The translations under genes were made by a program, and so were the position numbers. From the NCBI GenBank assembly GCA_023229465.1, contig JALNZE010000018.1, forward strand, positions 1 to 63,209: a stretch of DNA of 63,209 nt, in the 5' to 3' direction. The notes beneath the pieces were generated by a model. The model saw only the letters and a list, made by a program, of their open reading frames with translations. It made no database searches and was not told the DNA's origin. Source of the stretch: Chitinophagaceae bacterium. Lineage in GTDB: Bacteria; Bacteroidota; Bacteroidia; Chitinophagales; Chitinophagaceae. Position 1 is the first letter of the stretch. Every line of letters begins with the position of its first letter. Shown here piece by piece: positions 10,003 to 19,537 of the stretch.

Positions 10003-10015
10003 TTACTTTTGTTAT

Positions 10016-10867
10016 ATGCAAGCAAGCAAACCAATTGGTGTTTTTGACAGTGGATACGGAGGGCTAACGGTTTTAAAGGAAATCGTTAAGGAACTTCCGG
10101 CCTACGACTATCTCTATATGGGTGATAATGCCCGCGCACCCTATGGTACCCGTTCTTTTGATACCGTTTATGAATATACACTTGAATGCGTTCAGTGGTT
10201 TTTCGCACAGGGATGCGAACTGGTAGTACTGGCCTGTAATACCGCTTCTGCCAAAGCTTTGCGAACCATCCAGCAAAAAGACCTGCCCCTTATTGGTCCG
10301 CACAAAAGGGTATTGGGCGTAATCAGGCCCACCACAGAAATCATTGGGCAATATTCCCAAACGGGCCAGGTGGGGATATTGGGCACTACCGGTACTGTTC
10401 AGAGTAACAGCTATCCTATTGAAATTGCTAAATTTTTTCCGAAAATACAGGTGTACCAGGAAGCCTGCCCTATGTGGGTGCCTTTAATAGAAAACGATGA
10501 ATACAATAAACCCGGGGCCGATTATTATGTAAAGCAACACCTGGATCATATCTTGAGCGCCCACCCTGGTATTGATACCCTTTTATTAGCCTGTACGCAT
10601 TATCCACTGCTCTTACAAAAGATCCGGCAGTTTGTGCCCGGTGAAGTTACCATCGTTTCTCAGGGAGAGATAGTGGCCCAAAGCCTGGCTGCCTATCTTC
10701 AAAAACACCGGGAGATAGCCGATACCTGCAGCAAAAATGGGCAGATCAACTTTTTTACTACCGACTCCCCCGTAGATTTTGATAACCATGCAGCGGTATT
10801 TTTTGGGAGCCCGGTGGCTTCAAAACACCTTGATTTAGGGGGCGAATGGAGGAAAAAAGGGGATTAA
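10016..10867 (+). CDS. murI: Glutamate racemase
   Basis: Makes D-glutamate for peptidoglycan from L-glutamate. It reads 283 residues from ATG 10016. The frame stays open upstream to a TTG at 9989, but that start lies inside a terminator hairpin and adds nothing conserved. Motifs are PIGVFDSGYGGLTVLK at the N-terminus, YMGDNARAPYGTRS, the first catalytic cysteine in VLACNTASA and the second in LLACTHYPLLL. These match the two-cysteine racemase mechanism. Confidence 0.95.
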   Translation: MQASKPIGVFDSGYGGLTVLKEIVKELPAYDYLYMGDNARAPYGTRSFDTVYEYTLECVQWFFAQGCELVVLACNTASAKALRTIQQKDLPLIGPHKRVLGVIRPTTEIIGQYSQTGQVGILGTTGTVQSNSYPIEIAKFFPKIQVYQEACPMWVPLIENDEYNKPGADYYVKQHLDHILSAHPGIDTLLLACTHYPLLLQKIRQFVPGEVTIVSQGEIVAQSLAAYLQKHREIADTCSKNGQINFFTTDSPVDFDNHAAVFFGSPVASKHLDLGGEWRKKGD

Positions 10868-11073
10868 ATAAGGTAAAAAGGGTTAAAACAGGGGCTAAAT
10901 TTGGGTAAAAAAGGATAAATTGGATTTATTGGGGAGCGTTGTAAAAAAAACGTTGCGCTTACCTTGTACTTCTAACCGGATTCCCTTACCTTCGCCGTCC
11001 TTTCACAAGCAGCGGTATGGTGACTGCAGGCATGAAACGAAACAATATTACCGGGTTAGTAAAAAAATAGATC

Positions 11074-11229
11074 ATGAAACGTACATTCCAACCACACAAA
11101 CGTCGCCGTAAAACCGTACATGGTTTTCGTAAGCGTATGGAATCTGCCAATGGCCGTAAAGTTTTGTCAAGCCGCAGAGCGAAAGGTCGCAAGAAACTGA
11201 GTGTTTCCAGCGAAAAAGGATTAAAATAA
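11074..11229 (+). CDS. rpmH: 50S ribosomal protein L34
   Basis: A 51-residue basic protein beginning MKRTFQPHKRRRKTVHGFRK and continuing with the conserved ANGRKVLSSRRAKGRKKLSV segment, unmistakable L34. It lies directly upstream of rnpA and yidD, the near-universal bacterial order. The upstream TTACCTTCG near 10985 resembles a -7 box and may be its promoter. Confidence 0.97.
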   Translation: MKRTFQPHKRRRKTVHGFRKRMESANGRKVLSSRRAKGRKKLSVSSEKGLK

Positions 11230-11265
11230 AAATTATTGCCCTGTATGGGGATAAGAAAAAAATAT

Positions 11266-11294
11266 AGCCTCATCTTTTTGATGAGGCTTTTTTA
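11266..11294 (+). terminator. Rho-independent terminator between rpmH and rnpA
   Basis: AGCCTCATC and GATGAGGCT form a 9-bp perfect stem around five T, followed by a run of six T. It lies after rpmH and 14 bases before the rnpA start. It would limit read-through, giving more L34 mRNA than RNase P protein mRNA. Confidence 0.85.
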
Positions 11295-11307
11295 GTTTAG
11301 CAGCGCC

Positions 11308-11700
11308 ATGTCAGCCACATACTCATACAATACAACAGAAAAACTTAAAAGCCGTAAACTGCTCGACCAGCTATTTACGAAAGGCCGGTCCGTTTCTGTT
11401 TTTCCGGTAAAGGCTTTTTATATGCCCTTGCTGTCAGATGCCGAAGTGATTGTGCAGGCGGGTGTTGGGGTGAGCGCCAGAAATTTTACGAAAGCGGTTC
11501 ATAGAAACAGGATTAAGCGTTTGCTGCGGGAAACCTATCGGTTGAATAAAGCAATACTGCAGGAAGGGTTACAGGCAGATCAGAAAAAAGCGGCAGTATT
11601 TTTTTTGTATATCGGAAAAGAAATACCCGACTTTGTAACACTGAATGAGCTCATGCCATCCTTACTTAATAAATTAGCCATAGCCATTGCCAAAGCCTGA
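11308..11700 (+). CDS. rnpA: Ribonuclease P protein component
   Basis: A 130-residue basic protein that partners the RNase P RNA in 5' maturation of tRNAs. The N-terminus KLKSRKLLDQLFTKGRSV and the RNR-like signature region ARNFTKAVHRNRIKRLLRE (residues ~60-78) are diagnostic. Its end overlaps the yidD start by 14 bases. Confidence 0.95.
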   Translation: MSATYSYNTTEKLKSRKLLDQLFTKGRSVSVFPVKAFYMPLLSDAEVIVQAGVGVSARNFTKAVHRNRIKRLLRETYRLNKAILQEGLQADQKKAAVFFLYIGKEIPDFVTLNELMPSLLNKLAIAIAKA

Positions 11701-11953
11701 ACAGATACCGAACCGTTCGTTATTGAGGTGGCTCGCAATTATTGTGAGTTATCCTTTTATTTTATTGATCAGAATATATCAATACGTTATTTCTCCTGCC
11801 ATGGGGCCTAAGTGCAGGTTCACGCCAACCTGTTCGCAATACGCGGTTCAGGCTTTACAAAAATATGGCTTACTAAAAGGAGGATGGCTATCCGTTAAGC
11901 GCATCAGTAAATGCAGACCCGGTGGCGGGCATGGATATGATCCGGTGCCCTGA
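11687..11953 (+). CDS. yidD: Membrane protein insertion efficiency factor YidD
   Basis: An 88-residue protein that appears to use TTG 11687, inside the end of rnpA. A short hydrophobic/amphipathic N-terminus is followed by RIYQYVISPAMGPKCRFTPT, CSQYAVQALQKYG and the end RCRPGGGHGYDP-like region, with the three family cysteines in CRF, CSQY and KCRPGG. It acts near YidC at the inner membrane. Confidence 0.94.
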   Translation: MPKPEQIPNRSLLRWLAIIVSYPFILLIRIYQYVISPAMGPKCRFTPTCSQYAVQALQKYGLLKGGWLSVKRISKCRPGGGHGYDPVP

Positions 11954-11977
11954 AATAGTACTATTTACTGAGAGCGT

Positions 11978-12583
11978 TTATTTTGCCGCGTTAAAACGTT
12001 CTGCTACTTTGCTCCAGTTTACAACGTTCCAGAATGCGGCCAAATAATCGGCACGGCGGTTTTGGTATTTAAGATAGTAAGCATGTTCCCAAACATCAGC
12101 GCCAAGAATGGGGGTGCCTTTTACTTCTGCAATATCCATCAAAGGATTATCCTGGTTAGGGGTGGAAGAAACTTCCAGTTTACCCTCTTTTACCAATAGC
12201 CATGCCCAACCACTTCCAAAACGGGTCATACCCGCTGTTGCGAATTTTTCTTTGAATGCCTCAAAGGAACCGAAGGCAGCAGTAATGGCATCAGCCAAAG
12301 CGCCTGATGGTGTACTGCCTGCACCTGGGGCCAGGCTTTCCCAGAAAAAAGTATGGTTCCAGTGCCCACCACCGTTATTGCGAACAGCCAGACTGATAGA
12401 TCCTGCAACTGCCACCAGTTCTTCCAATGATTTTCCTTCATTTGCCGTGCCGGCAACGGCTTTATTCAGGTTGTCTACATAAGCCTGGTGGTGCTTGCCA
12501 TGGTGAATCTGCATGGTGGTTGTGTCGATATGTGGCTCTAATGCTTCGTGTGCGTAGGGTAAGGGCGCTAAAGTAAATGACAT
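11978..12583 (-). CDS. Superoxide dismutase, Fe/Mn family
   Basis: A 201-residue cytosolic enzyme that dismutates superoxide. The four metal ligands are visible: His in MQIHHGKHH, His in HWNHTFFW, and Asp and His in DVWEHAYYLKYQNRR. The GGGHWNHTFFW segment leans to the Mn/cambialistic side, but the metal cannot be fixed by eye. It is convergent with yidD and separated from it by 24 bases. Confidence 0.96.
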   Translation of the reverse strand: MSFTLAPLPYAHEALEPHIDTTTMQIHHGKHHQAYVDNLNKAVAGTANEGKSLEELVAVAGSISLAVRNNGGGHWNHTFFWESLAPGAGSTPSGALADAITAAFGSFEAFKEKFATAGMTRFGSGWAWLLVKEGKLEVSSTPNQDNPLMDIAEVKGTPILGADVWEHAYYLKYQNRRADYLAAFWNVVNWSKVAERFNAAK

Positions 12584-12694
12584 AGTCTGTAAATTTAAAT
12601 GATAATGAAAAACAAATTTACTGCTGTTAAGGGGGATAATTGACTGCCTGCAATGAATTCTTTCTTAAATCGTAAAGGGGGGAGTATATTTATA

Positions 12695-12732
12695 AGTTAG
12701 GAGTTAAGAGTTAAGAGTTGGGAGTTGGGAGT
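12695..12732 (+). repeat. Heptamer minisatellite of GAGTTAA/GAGTTGG type
   Basis: About five tandem imperfect copies of a 7-base unit (GAGTTAA, then GAGTTGG) lie between the superoxide dismutase promoter side and the RidA gene. The unit is not coding and looks like a slippage-prone array. Confidence 0.75.
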
Positions 12733-12767
12733 TTCTGGGTATTATTGTAATCAATAAAAATAATCAT

Positions 12768-13289
12768 ATGCAAAGGATATTGTTTATCTGCCTGTTACTG
12801 CTGGCAACGGAAATAGCGGTTGCACAAACGCCGGAAGAAAAATTAACGCAACTGGGCATTACGCTTTTCGCTCCTTCTGCTCCTGTAGCTAATTATGTAA
12901 AATATGTAAGAACGGGTAACCTGATTTTTCTTTCGGGGCATGGTCCGGAAGACAAGGTTAAAGGGGGGTATATTACCGGTAAACTGGGTAAAGACCTGAC
13001 CATTGAGCAGGGATATGCGGCCGCAAAATTAACCGGTATCTCATTGTTGGCTACTTTAAAAGACGCCATTGGGGATCTCTCAAAAGTGAAGCGAATTGTA
13101 AAAGTATTGGGCATGGTAAATAGCGATGAAAACTTTGTTGATCAGCCAAAAGTGATCAATGGCTTTTCAGATTTGATGGTGGCTGTTTTTGGTGAGAAAG
13201 GGAAGCACGCCAGAAGCGCCGTGGGTATGGCGGCATTGCCTTTTCACACGGCAGTAGAAATTGAAATGGTGGTGGAAGTGGAATTATAG
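12768..13289 (+). CDS. RidA (YjgF/UK114)-family protein, exported form
   Basis: A 173-residue protein with a signal peptide ending at AVAQ near residue 20. The RidA fold follows: NYVKYVRTGNLIFLSGHGP, the ISLLATLKDAIGDLSKVKRIVKVLG helix-strand, and the end ARSAVGMAALPFHTAVEIEM. Cytosolic RidA deaminates reactive enamines, but an exported copy may act differently. Its last six bases overlap the end of the convergent acs gene. Confidence 0.88.
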   Translation: MQRILFICLLLLATEIAVAQTPEEKLTQLGITLFAPSAPVANYVKYVRTGNLIFLSGHGPEDKVKGGYITGKLGKDLTIEQGYAAAKLTGISLLATLKDAIGDLSKVKRIVKVLGMVNSDENFVDQPKVINGFSDLMVAVFGEKGKHARSAVGMAALPFHTAVEIEMVVEVEL

Positions 13290-15212
13290 TTTTCCTTTTT
13301 TAATTTCATCTACTACTCCCGGATCCAGCAGGGTGGTAATATCTCCTAAATTTTCTGTTTCGCCTTCCGCGATTTTTCTTAAAATCCGGCGCATGATCTT
13401 TCCGCTTCTTGTTTTAGGTAACCCGCTTACAAACTGTATTTTATCGGGTTTTGCAATAGCGCCGATAATGCGGGTAACCGTTTGCAAAATATCTTTTCTG
13501 ATCAGATCGGCGGTACCATGTGTATTTTGCGCGTGTGATCCCTGGTAAATAACAAAGGCATAAATACCCTGTCCTTTAATGTCATGCGAATAGCCCACTA
13601 CTGCACTTTCTACCACACTGGCGTGCATGTTAATGGCATTCTCTACTTCGGCGGTACCAATACGATGGCCGCTTACATTTAATACATCATCTACGCGGCC
13701 GGTAATCCGGTAATTCCCCTGTTCATCCCTGAAAGCGCCGTCCCCGGTAAAATACAGATCAGGGTAAGTAGCAAAATAATTGGTTCTGCAACGTTCATGA
13801 TCACCATACGTTGTTTTGAGTAGAGCGGGCCAGGGCGCTTTAATGCATAGATTGCCGCTAATATTATTTTCTTCTATTTCTTTGCCTGTTTCATCAACCA
13901 ATATAGGCTGCACACCGGGCATAGGAAGGGTTGCATATGTTGGTTTGGAAGGGGTTATACCGGCCATGTTAGAAATAAGCACACCGCCTGTTTCTGTCTG
14001 CCACCAGGTATCAACAATGGGACAACGGTTTTTACCAATATTGTCGTCATACCAATGCCAGGCTTCTTCATTAATGGGCTCACCAACTGTACCCAATACT
14101 TTTAAGCTGCTCAGATCATGTCCCTGAACAGGGCCCAGGCCAAAACCCATCAAACTTCTGATGGCGGTAGGCGCGGTATATAAAATATTCACCTTGAATT
14201 TATCAATGATGTTCCAGAACCTGCCGGCATCGGGCCAGGTAGGTATGCCTTCAAACAATACCGTGGTAGCGCCCGCGCTCAGTGGCCCGTATAAAATATA
14301 ACTATGCCCGGTTATCCAGCCGATGTCAGCCGTACAAAAATGAATATCGCCTTGTTGGTATTGAAATACGTTCACGAAAGTATAGGTAGTAAAGAGCATA
14401 TAACCCGCACAGGTATGAACCACCCCTTTTGGTTTGCCTGTTGATCCTGAGGTGTATAAAATAAATAAAGGGTCATCGGCATCCATTTCTACCGCGGGAA
14501 AATCGTGCAGTCCCATTGTTTCCACTTTTTTTATTTCATCTTCCCACCAGATATCTCTTCCTTTAATCATGGATACCGGTGTTCTGGTACGGGTGGCCAC
14601 GATTACTTTTTTTACAATTCTGTTGCCGATCAGCGCGTCATCAATCACCGATTTTAAGGGGATATCTTTCTGACCCCGAAAAGCGCCATCGCAGGTAACA
14701 ATATATTCTGCCTGTGCATCATACAAACGGTCGGCAATACTTTGTGCAGAGAATCCGCCAAATACAACTGAGTGGATAGCGCCCACTCTTGCACAGGCCA
14801 GCACCGCGATGGCCAGTTCGGGTATCATACCCATATAAATACAAATGCGATCACCTTTTTGTACACCATTGTTTTGTAAAACATGAGAGAACAGGCATAC
14901 TTTTTCATGTAATTTTTTGTAGGTAAGTATGCGGTGATGTTCTTCCGGATCATTGGGTTCCCATATCAGGGCCGGCATATTGCCATGTTTTTCCAGGTGC
15001 CTGTCGAGGCAGTTTTCAGTAATATTCAGTTTGGCGCCTTTAAACCATTCTACTTTGGGCTCTTTAAAATTCCAGTTCAGGGTAGTGTGCCACTTTTTTT
15101 TCCAGGTAAAATGTTCGGCAATGGTTGACCAGAATTCGGCGGGATCTTCCATGCTGCGTTTATAATCAGCCTGGTATTGTTCTAAACTTTTGATTTGGTA
15201 CGGGTAGGGCAT
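13284..15212 (-). CDS. acs: Acetyl-CoA synthetase (AMP-forming)
   Basis: A 642-residue enzyme that activates acetate to acetyl-CoA with ATP. ATP-binding YTSGSTGKPKG, the hinge region YRITGRVDDVLNVSGHRIG and the C-terminal PKTRSGKIMRR are all present. The last contains the lysine that is regulated by acetylation in characterised homologues. Length and order are normal. It is divergently transcribed from an MHS-type transporter, 135 bases away when measured to the transporter's ATG. Confidence 0.96.
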   Translation of the reverse strand: MPYPYQIKSLEQYQADYKRSMEDPAEFWSTIAEHFTWKKKWHTTLNWNFKEPKVEWFKGAKLNITENCLDRHLEKHGNMPALIWEPNDPEEHHRILTYKKLHEKVCLFSHVLQNNGVQKGDRICIYMGMIPELAIAVLACARVGAIHSVVFGGFSAQSIADRLYDAQAEYIVTCDGAFRGQKDIPLKSVIDDALIGNRIVKKVIVATRTRTPVSMIKGRDIWWEDEIKKVETMGLHDFPAVEMDADDPLFILYTSGSTGKPKGVVHTCAGYMLFTTYTFVNVFQYQQGDIHFCTADIGWITGHSYILYGPLSAGATTVLFEGIPTWPDAGRFWNIIDKFKVNILYTAPTAIRSLMGFGLGPVQGHDLSSLKVLGTVGEPINEEAWHWYDDNIGKNRCPIVDTWWQTETGGVLISNMAGITPSKPTYATLPMPGVQPILVDETGKEIEENNISGNLCIKAPWPALLKTTYGDHERCRTNYFATYPDLYFTGDGAFRDEQGNYRITGRVDDVLNVSGHRIGTAEVENAINMHASVVESAVVGYSHDIKGQGIYAFVIYQGSHAQNTHGTADLIRKDILQTVTRIIGAIAKPDKIQFVSGLPKTRSGKIMRRILRKIAEGETENLGDITTLLDPGVVDEIKKGKL

Positions 15213-15347
15213 AACAATCGGTTTATTGGCACACTAAGGCAAAGTTTAAAATGCTTATTGCTTTTATTTAGATAATTTAATTTGCTAATTTACTGCACTA
15301 TTCCCAATTTTCTGTACCCTTACCCAATCAAAACCCAATTTCACCAA

Positions 15348-16886
15348 ATGGAAGAGAAAAATGAAACAAAAGGTATCTGGAAGGTAATCGGCGCATCCTC
15401 ACTGGGCACATTGATTGAATGGTACGATTTCTATATTTTCGGAAGTCTTGCGGTGGTGATTGCCAACCAGTTTTTTCCTAAAACAAATCCTACCGCGGCA
15501 TTACTGTCAACATTAGCAACTTTTGCCGCGGGATTTATTGTTCGCCCATTTGGGGCATTGGTTTTTGGCCGACTTGGAGACCTGGTTGGCCGCAAATACA
15601 CTTTCCTGTTAACATTGGTACTAATGGGTGGTTCTACTTTTGCTATTGGATGCATACCCAGTTATGAAAGTATTGGATTTCTGGCCCCTATCCTGGTATT
15701 GATACTTCGCTTAATACAGGGCCTGGCATTGGGTGGCGAATATGGCGGCGCCGCCACTTATGTGGCCGAACATTCACCCGCACACCGCAGGGGTTTTTTT
15801 ACTTCCTGGATTCAAACCACGGCTACACTCGGTTTGTTTATTTCATTGGGTGTTATATTATTAACCCGCCATATGCTGGATGCGGATCCTGTAAAATCTA
15901 TTGAAAAATTTAACGACTGGGGCTGGCGAATTCCTTTCCTGATTTCAATTATTTTAGTGATCGTATCAATCTACATTAGATTGAAGATGAAAGAATCACC
16001 CATGTATACCAGGCTGAAATCAGCAGGTAAAACATCGGTTAATCCATTAAAAGAAAGCTTTGGCCATAAAGCCAACCTGAAAATGGTTCTGCTGGCATTA
16101 TTTGGCGCTACCATGGGCCAGGGAGTGGTTTGGTACACCGGCCAGTTCTACGCGCAATCCTTTATTGAAAATGTTTGTAAGGTAGAATTTGACCAGTCGC
16201 GCACCATTCTGATATGGGCTATTTTATTTGCTACCCCTTTCTTTGTAGTATTCGCTTCACTCAGCGATAAGATTGGTCGCAAATGGATTATGATGATTGG
16301 TATGTTACTGGCGGTTGTTTCATACAATTACCTGTTCAAAAATTTATATTCCATTGCCGATGACAAAACAAAAACAGAAATTACTGAAAAGAAGGATGTA
16401 AAAACAATGCTCACGCCCATCGCCAATACCGGCGACTCTATCCGTAAAGTGGTAACTAAATTTTTTTATGCAGAGGGTATGACTATGATTCATACTAAAA
16501 CGGATACAGCTTATGCAACAGCCGGCAAAGCAACCATTAAACCGTTAGTAGCTGTTTCTAAAACGCTCTCAGGTAATGATTATTGGAAAATGGTGGGAAT
16601 TGTATGTATACTGATACTCTATGTTACCATGGTGTATGGACCGATTGCCGCATTCCTGGTTGAACTGTTTCCTACTAAAATCAGGTATACTTCCATGTCA
16701 TTGCCTTATCATATTGGCAATGGGGTATTTGGCGGACTAACCCCGTTTATCGCTACCTTACTTACTACTATTTATACAGATAATATAATTGTAGGATTAA
16801 TGTATCCGATTATTATTGCCAGTATATGCATGGTGATTGGCGCTATTTATATCAGCAATAAAATTGATCCTGAAGTGAATGACTAA
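15348..16886 (+). CDS. MHS-type MFS metabolite:H+ symporter
   Basis: A 512-residue inner-membrane transporter from ATG 15348. The frame stays open upstream to a TTG at 15282, but that adds 22 unlikely residues. The MHS signature is clear: SLGTLIEWYDFYIFG at the first helix, RPFGALVFGRLGDLVGRKYTF, and QGLALGGEYGGAATYVAEH. An extra hydrophilic stretch (ORF residues ~325-415) lies between late helices and is unusually long. Divergence from acs suggests a carboxylate such as acetate as substrate, but this is inference. Confidence 0.92.
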   Translation: MEEKNETKGIWKVIGASSLGTLIEWYDFYIFGSLAVVIANQFFPKTNPTAALLSTLATFAAGFIVRPFGALVFGRLGDLVGRKYTFLLTLVLMGGSTFAIGCIPSYESIGFLAPILVLILRLIQGLALGGEYGGAATYVAEHSPAHRRGFFTSWIQTTATLGLFISLGVILLTRHMLDADPVKSIEKFNDWGWRIPFLISIILVIVSIYIRLKMKESPMYTRLKSAGKTSVNPLKESFGHKANLKMVLLALFGATMGQGVVWYTGQFYAQSFIENVCKVEFDQSRTILIWAILFATPFFVVFASLSDKIGRKWIMMIGMLLAVVSYNYLFKNLYSIADDKTKTEITEKKDVKTMLTPIANTGDSIRKVVTKFFYAEGMTMIHTKTDTAYATAGKATIKPLVAVSKTLSGNDYWKMVGIVCILILYVTMVYGPIAAFLVELFPTKIRYTSMSLPYHIGNGVFGGLTPFIATLLTTIYTDNIIVGLMYPIIIASICMVIGAIYISNKIDPEVND

Positions 16887-16915
16887 ACAAATCTTTTTTA
16901 CAAAAAATAAAAAAC

Positions 16916-17179
16916 ATGAACGCGATAAAAAAATATGCCGGTTTAATTTGGATTATTCTTGGTCCGCTCGGCATCCATTATCTGCTGCAAACAGCCAGCA
17001 GTGAGATTGCTAAAAAACCGGGTATCGACACTCAAATTCAATGGGGGGTATTCATTACGGTATTCTACCCCATAGCCATTGGCTTTATCCTGTTTGGTTT
17101 ATATGCGCTGGAAGGCAATTATGATCATCTTCCTGAAAGCAGCGCTGAACTGGATGATTATGAAGCAAAACCTTTATGA
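16916..17179 (+). CDS. Small two-helix membrane protein
   Basis: An 87-residue protein with two hydrophobic segments (residues ~7-25 and ~45-66) and an acidic tail ESSAELDDYEAKPL. It follows the transporter by 29 bases and is probably co-transcribed with it. I do not recognise its function. Such small proteins next to MFS genes may be accessory subunits, but nothing in the sequence proves it. Confidence 0.75.
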   Translation: MNAIKKYAGLIWIILGPLGIHYLLQTASSEIAKKPGIDTQIQWGVFITVFYPIAIGFILFGLYALEGNYDHLPESSAELDDYEAKPL

Positions 17180-17233
17180 GCTTACCATTCAGTTGAAGAA
17201 CTCTTCTATAATTTTTTACATTAAAAACCTACT

Positions 17234-18928
17234 ATGCCTGAGCAACCAAACACATATGATGCCATTGTAATCGGTTCCGGAATCAGTGGTGGTTGGGCCG
17301 CAAAAGAATTGTGTGAGAAGGGATTGAAAACATTGCTAATAGAAAGAGGGAGAAAAGTAGAACATATCAAAGATTATCCTACCGCCACTAAAGCCCCATG
17401 GGAGTTGCCGCATCGTGGGGTGATTACAGAAGATTTCAGAAAAAGAAATCCATTAATCACCAGGTCGGCGGGGTTTGCTGAAGACAATGCCCATTTTTTT
17501 ATCGAAGATGCGATACAGCCTTATGTGCAGGAAAAACCATTCGACTGGATACGTGGTTATCAGTTAGGAGGAAAGTCTATTACCTGGGGCAGGGCCTGTC
17601 AAAGATGGAGCGATTATGAGTTTACCGGCCCCGAAAGGTTTGGGTATGGATTTGACTGGCCCATCCGGTATAAGGATGTGGATGATTGGTATACGCACGT
17701 AGAAAAATTTATAGGCGTTTGTGGTAATAAAGATGGCATAGCATCCATGCCTGATGGAGATTTTCTTCCACCCTTTGATCTGAATTGTGTAGAAACACAT
17801 TTGAAAAAAGTACTAAAGAAAGAGTTTAACAGGCACCTGGTTCATGCACGGTGGGCACATATTACAGATCCGCAACCGGTACACCTGGAACAGGGCAGGG
17901 CCAAATGCCAGGCCAGGAACCTTTGTATGCGGGGCTGCCCGTTTGGAGGGTATTTCAGTTCTGTTTCATCTACCATTCCCTGGGCAGCTAAAACGGGTAA
18001 TTTAACCATACAAACGGGTGCTGTTGTACATTCTATCATTTACGATGAGGCCAAACAAAAAGCCTCCGGGGTAAGGGTAATAAACGCGCATACAAAAGAA
18101 GAGACCGTGTACTATGCAAAAATAATTTTTGTAAATGCCTCCGCATTAGGTACCAACCTTATTTTACTGAATTCTATTTCTAACCGGTTTCCAAATGGAT
18201 TGGGTAATGATTCCGGGGTGTTGGGAAAATACATCTGCCATCATAATTACCGTTCCTATATAAACGGGAAAATAGATGGCTTTGCGGATAAATATTACTT
18301 CGGCCGTAATCCAACGGAAGCCATCATTGCCAATTACCGGAATTTAGATGAGCGGGATGTAAATTTTTCAGGAGGCTATACCACTTTCGCCGGCGCTTAC
18401 AGGGAAAAATTTGACGCGGCAAGTACCGGAGATACTATCGGCGCCGCATTTAAAGAAGCGATGCAGGAGCCGGGTGGCTGGCATGTGTATGCATACATGC
18501 AGGGAGAAACCATTCCCAAAGAAAAGAACCATGTACGGTTGAGTGAAAATAAAAAAGACCCGTATGGTATCCCCCAGTTAGTGGTATCTGTTGGGTATGA
18601 TGAGAATGATGATAAGATGGTGAAAGATTTTATTGAACAAACTACTTTGATGTTTTCGAAAGCGGGGGTATACGATATTGTTTCTAATGATAACCACCAG
18701 CCGCCCGGATTAGACATACATGAAATGGGAGGATGCCGGATGGGTAAAGATCCTGGTACCTCCATGCTTAACGAATGGAACCAGTTGCATCATTGCAAAA
18801 ATGTATATGTAACGGATGGCGCCTGCATGACCAGCACCGGAAACCAAAGCCCATCAATCCTGTATATGGCGCTTACCGCAAGAGCAGCAAATTATGCAGT
18901 GGAAGAACTAAAGAAACAGGATAGCTAA
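17234..18928 (+). CDS. GMC-family FAD-dependent oxidoreductase
   Basis: A 564-residue enzyme. The N-terminal Rossmann motif AIVIGSGISGGWAAKELCE binds FAD. A later GMC signature GGKSITWGRACQRWSDYE and the C-terminal catalytic region GGCRMGKDPGTS...DGACMTSTGNQSP (His/Asn proton-relay side) complete it. A four-cysteine patch CQARNLCMRGCPFGGYF at residues ~225-243 may bind a cofactor. The partner gluconate-dehydrogenase subunit 3 often found beside it is absent, so substrate and electron acceptor are unknown. Confidence 0.92.
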   Translation: MPEQPNTYDAIVIGSGISGGWAAKELCEKGLKTLLIERGRKVEHIKDYPTATKAPWELPHRGVITEDFRKRNPLITRSAGFAEDNAHFFIEDAIQPYVQEKPFDWIRGYQLGGKSITWGRACQRWSDYEFTGPERFGYGFDWPIRYKDVDDWYTHVEKFIGVCGNKDGIASMPDGDFLPPFDLNCVETHLKKVLKKEFNRHLVHARWAHITDPQPVHLEQGRAKCQARNLCMRGCPFGGYFSSVSSTIPWAAKTGNLTIQTGAVVHSIIYDEAKQKASGVRVINAHTKEETVYYAKIIFVNASALGTNLILLNSISNRFPNGLGNDSGVLGKYICHHNYRSYINGKIDGFADKYYFGRNPTEAIIANYRNLDERDVNFSGGYTTFAGAYREKFDAASTGDTIGAAFKEAMQEPGGWHVYAYMQGETIPKEKNHVRLSENKKDPYGIPQLVVSVGYDENDDKMVKDFIEQTTLMFSKAGVYDIVSNDNHQPPGLDIHEMGGCRMGKDPGTSMLNEWNQLHHCKNVYVTDGACMTSTGNQSPSILYMALTARAANYAVEELKKQDS

Positions 18929-18993
18929 TATGGGAGCACACTTGTACATCCGGTAGGGATGCCAAAAAAGTTATAGATTCGTACTTCTTGTAA

Positions 18994-19509
18994 TTGAAAC
19001 AATCAACGATTTTGAAAAAGAGAGAAGGCTATATTTCCTGGGATGAATATTTTATGGGTGTTGCCTTACTATCCGCACTACGCAGTAAGGATCCCAATAC
19101 GCAGGTAGGCGCCTGTATTGTAAATGATAAGAACAAGATTGTAGGGGCGGGTTACAATGGACTGCCCGTGGGTTGTGATGATGATGAATTTCCATGGAAT
19201 AAACAGGGCGATTTCCTGCAAACGAAATATCCCTATATCTGCCATGCCGAGCTCAATGCCATTTTAAATAATATCGGGATGGACCTGCATGGCTGTAAGA
19301 TGTATACCGCCCTCTTTCCCTGCAATGAATGCACCAAGGCCATTATACAATCGGGCATAACAGAAGTTATCTACCTGTCTGATAAATATGAAAACACCGA
19401 TCCCGCCCGTGCTTCAAGGCTGATGCTGGATAAGGCTGGAATTGCTTACCGGAAAGTACAAACAGGCATTAACAGCCTGCTGTTATCATTTAATGAGGCA
19501 GATGTATAG
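18994..19509 (+). CDS. dCMP deaminase-family protein (ComEB-like)
   Basis: A 171-residue zinc-dependent deaminase. The zinc and catalytic residues appear as CHAELNAIL (His-Ala-Glu) and the downstream PCNEC cysteine pair. The substrate-side DPNTQVGACIV and GYNGLPVGCDDDEFPW match deoxycytidylate deaminases, which turn dCMP into dUMP for thymidylate synthesis. Two TTG starts (18994 and 19012) fit; the second gives MKKREGYISWDEYFMG and may be the real one. No ATG lies in place. Confidence 0.92.
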   Translation: MKQSTILKKREGYISWDEYFMGVALLSALRSKDPNTQVGACIVNDKNKIVGAGYNGLPVGCDDDEFPWNKQGDFLQTKYPYICHAELNAILNNIGMDLHGCKMYTALFPCNECTKAIIQSGITEVIYLSDKYENTDPARASRLMLDKAGIAYRKVQTGINSLLLSFNEADV

Positions 19510-19537
19510 TACTATTGCATATTTTTTTTTGAAGCAT

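Noticed and set aside
9989..10015. TTG start for murI giving nine extra residues
   Set aside because: It lies inside the terminator hairpin and adds an unconserved stretch; ATG 10016 begins at the family's usual N-terminus.
10920..11273. Longer ORFs on both strands over rpmH
   Set aside because: They overlap the unmistakable L34 gene in other frames and have no family features.
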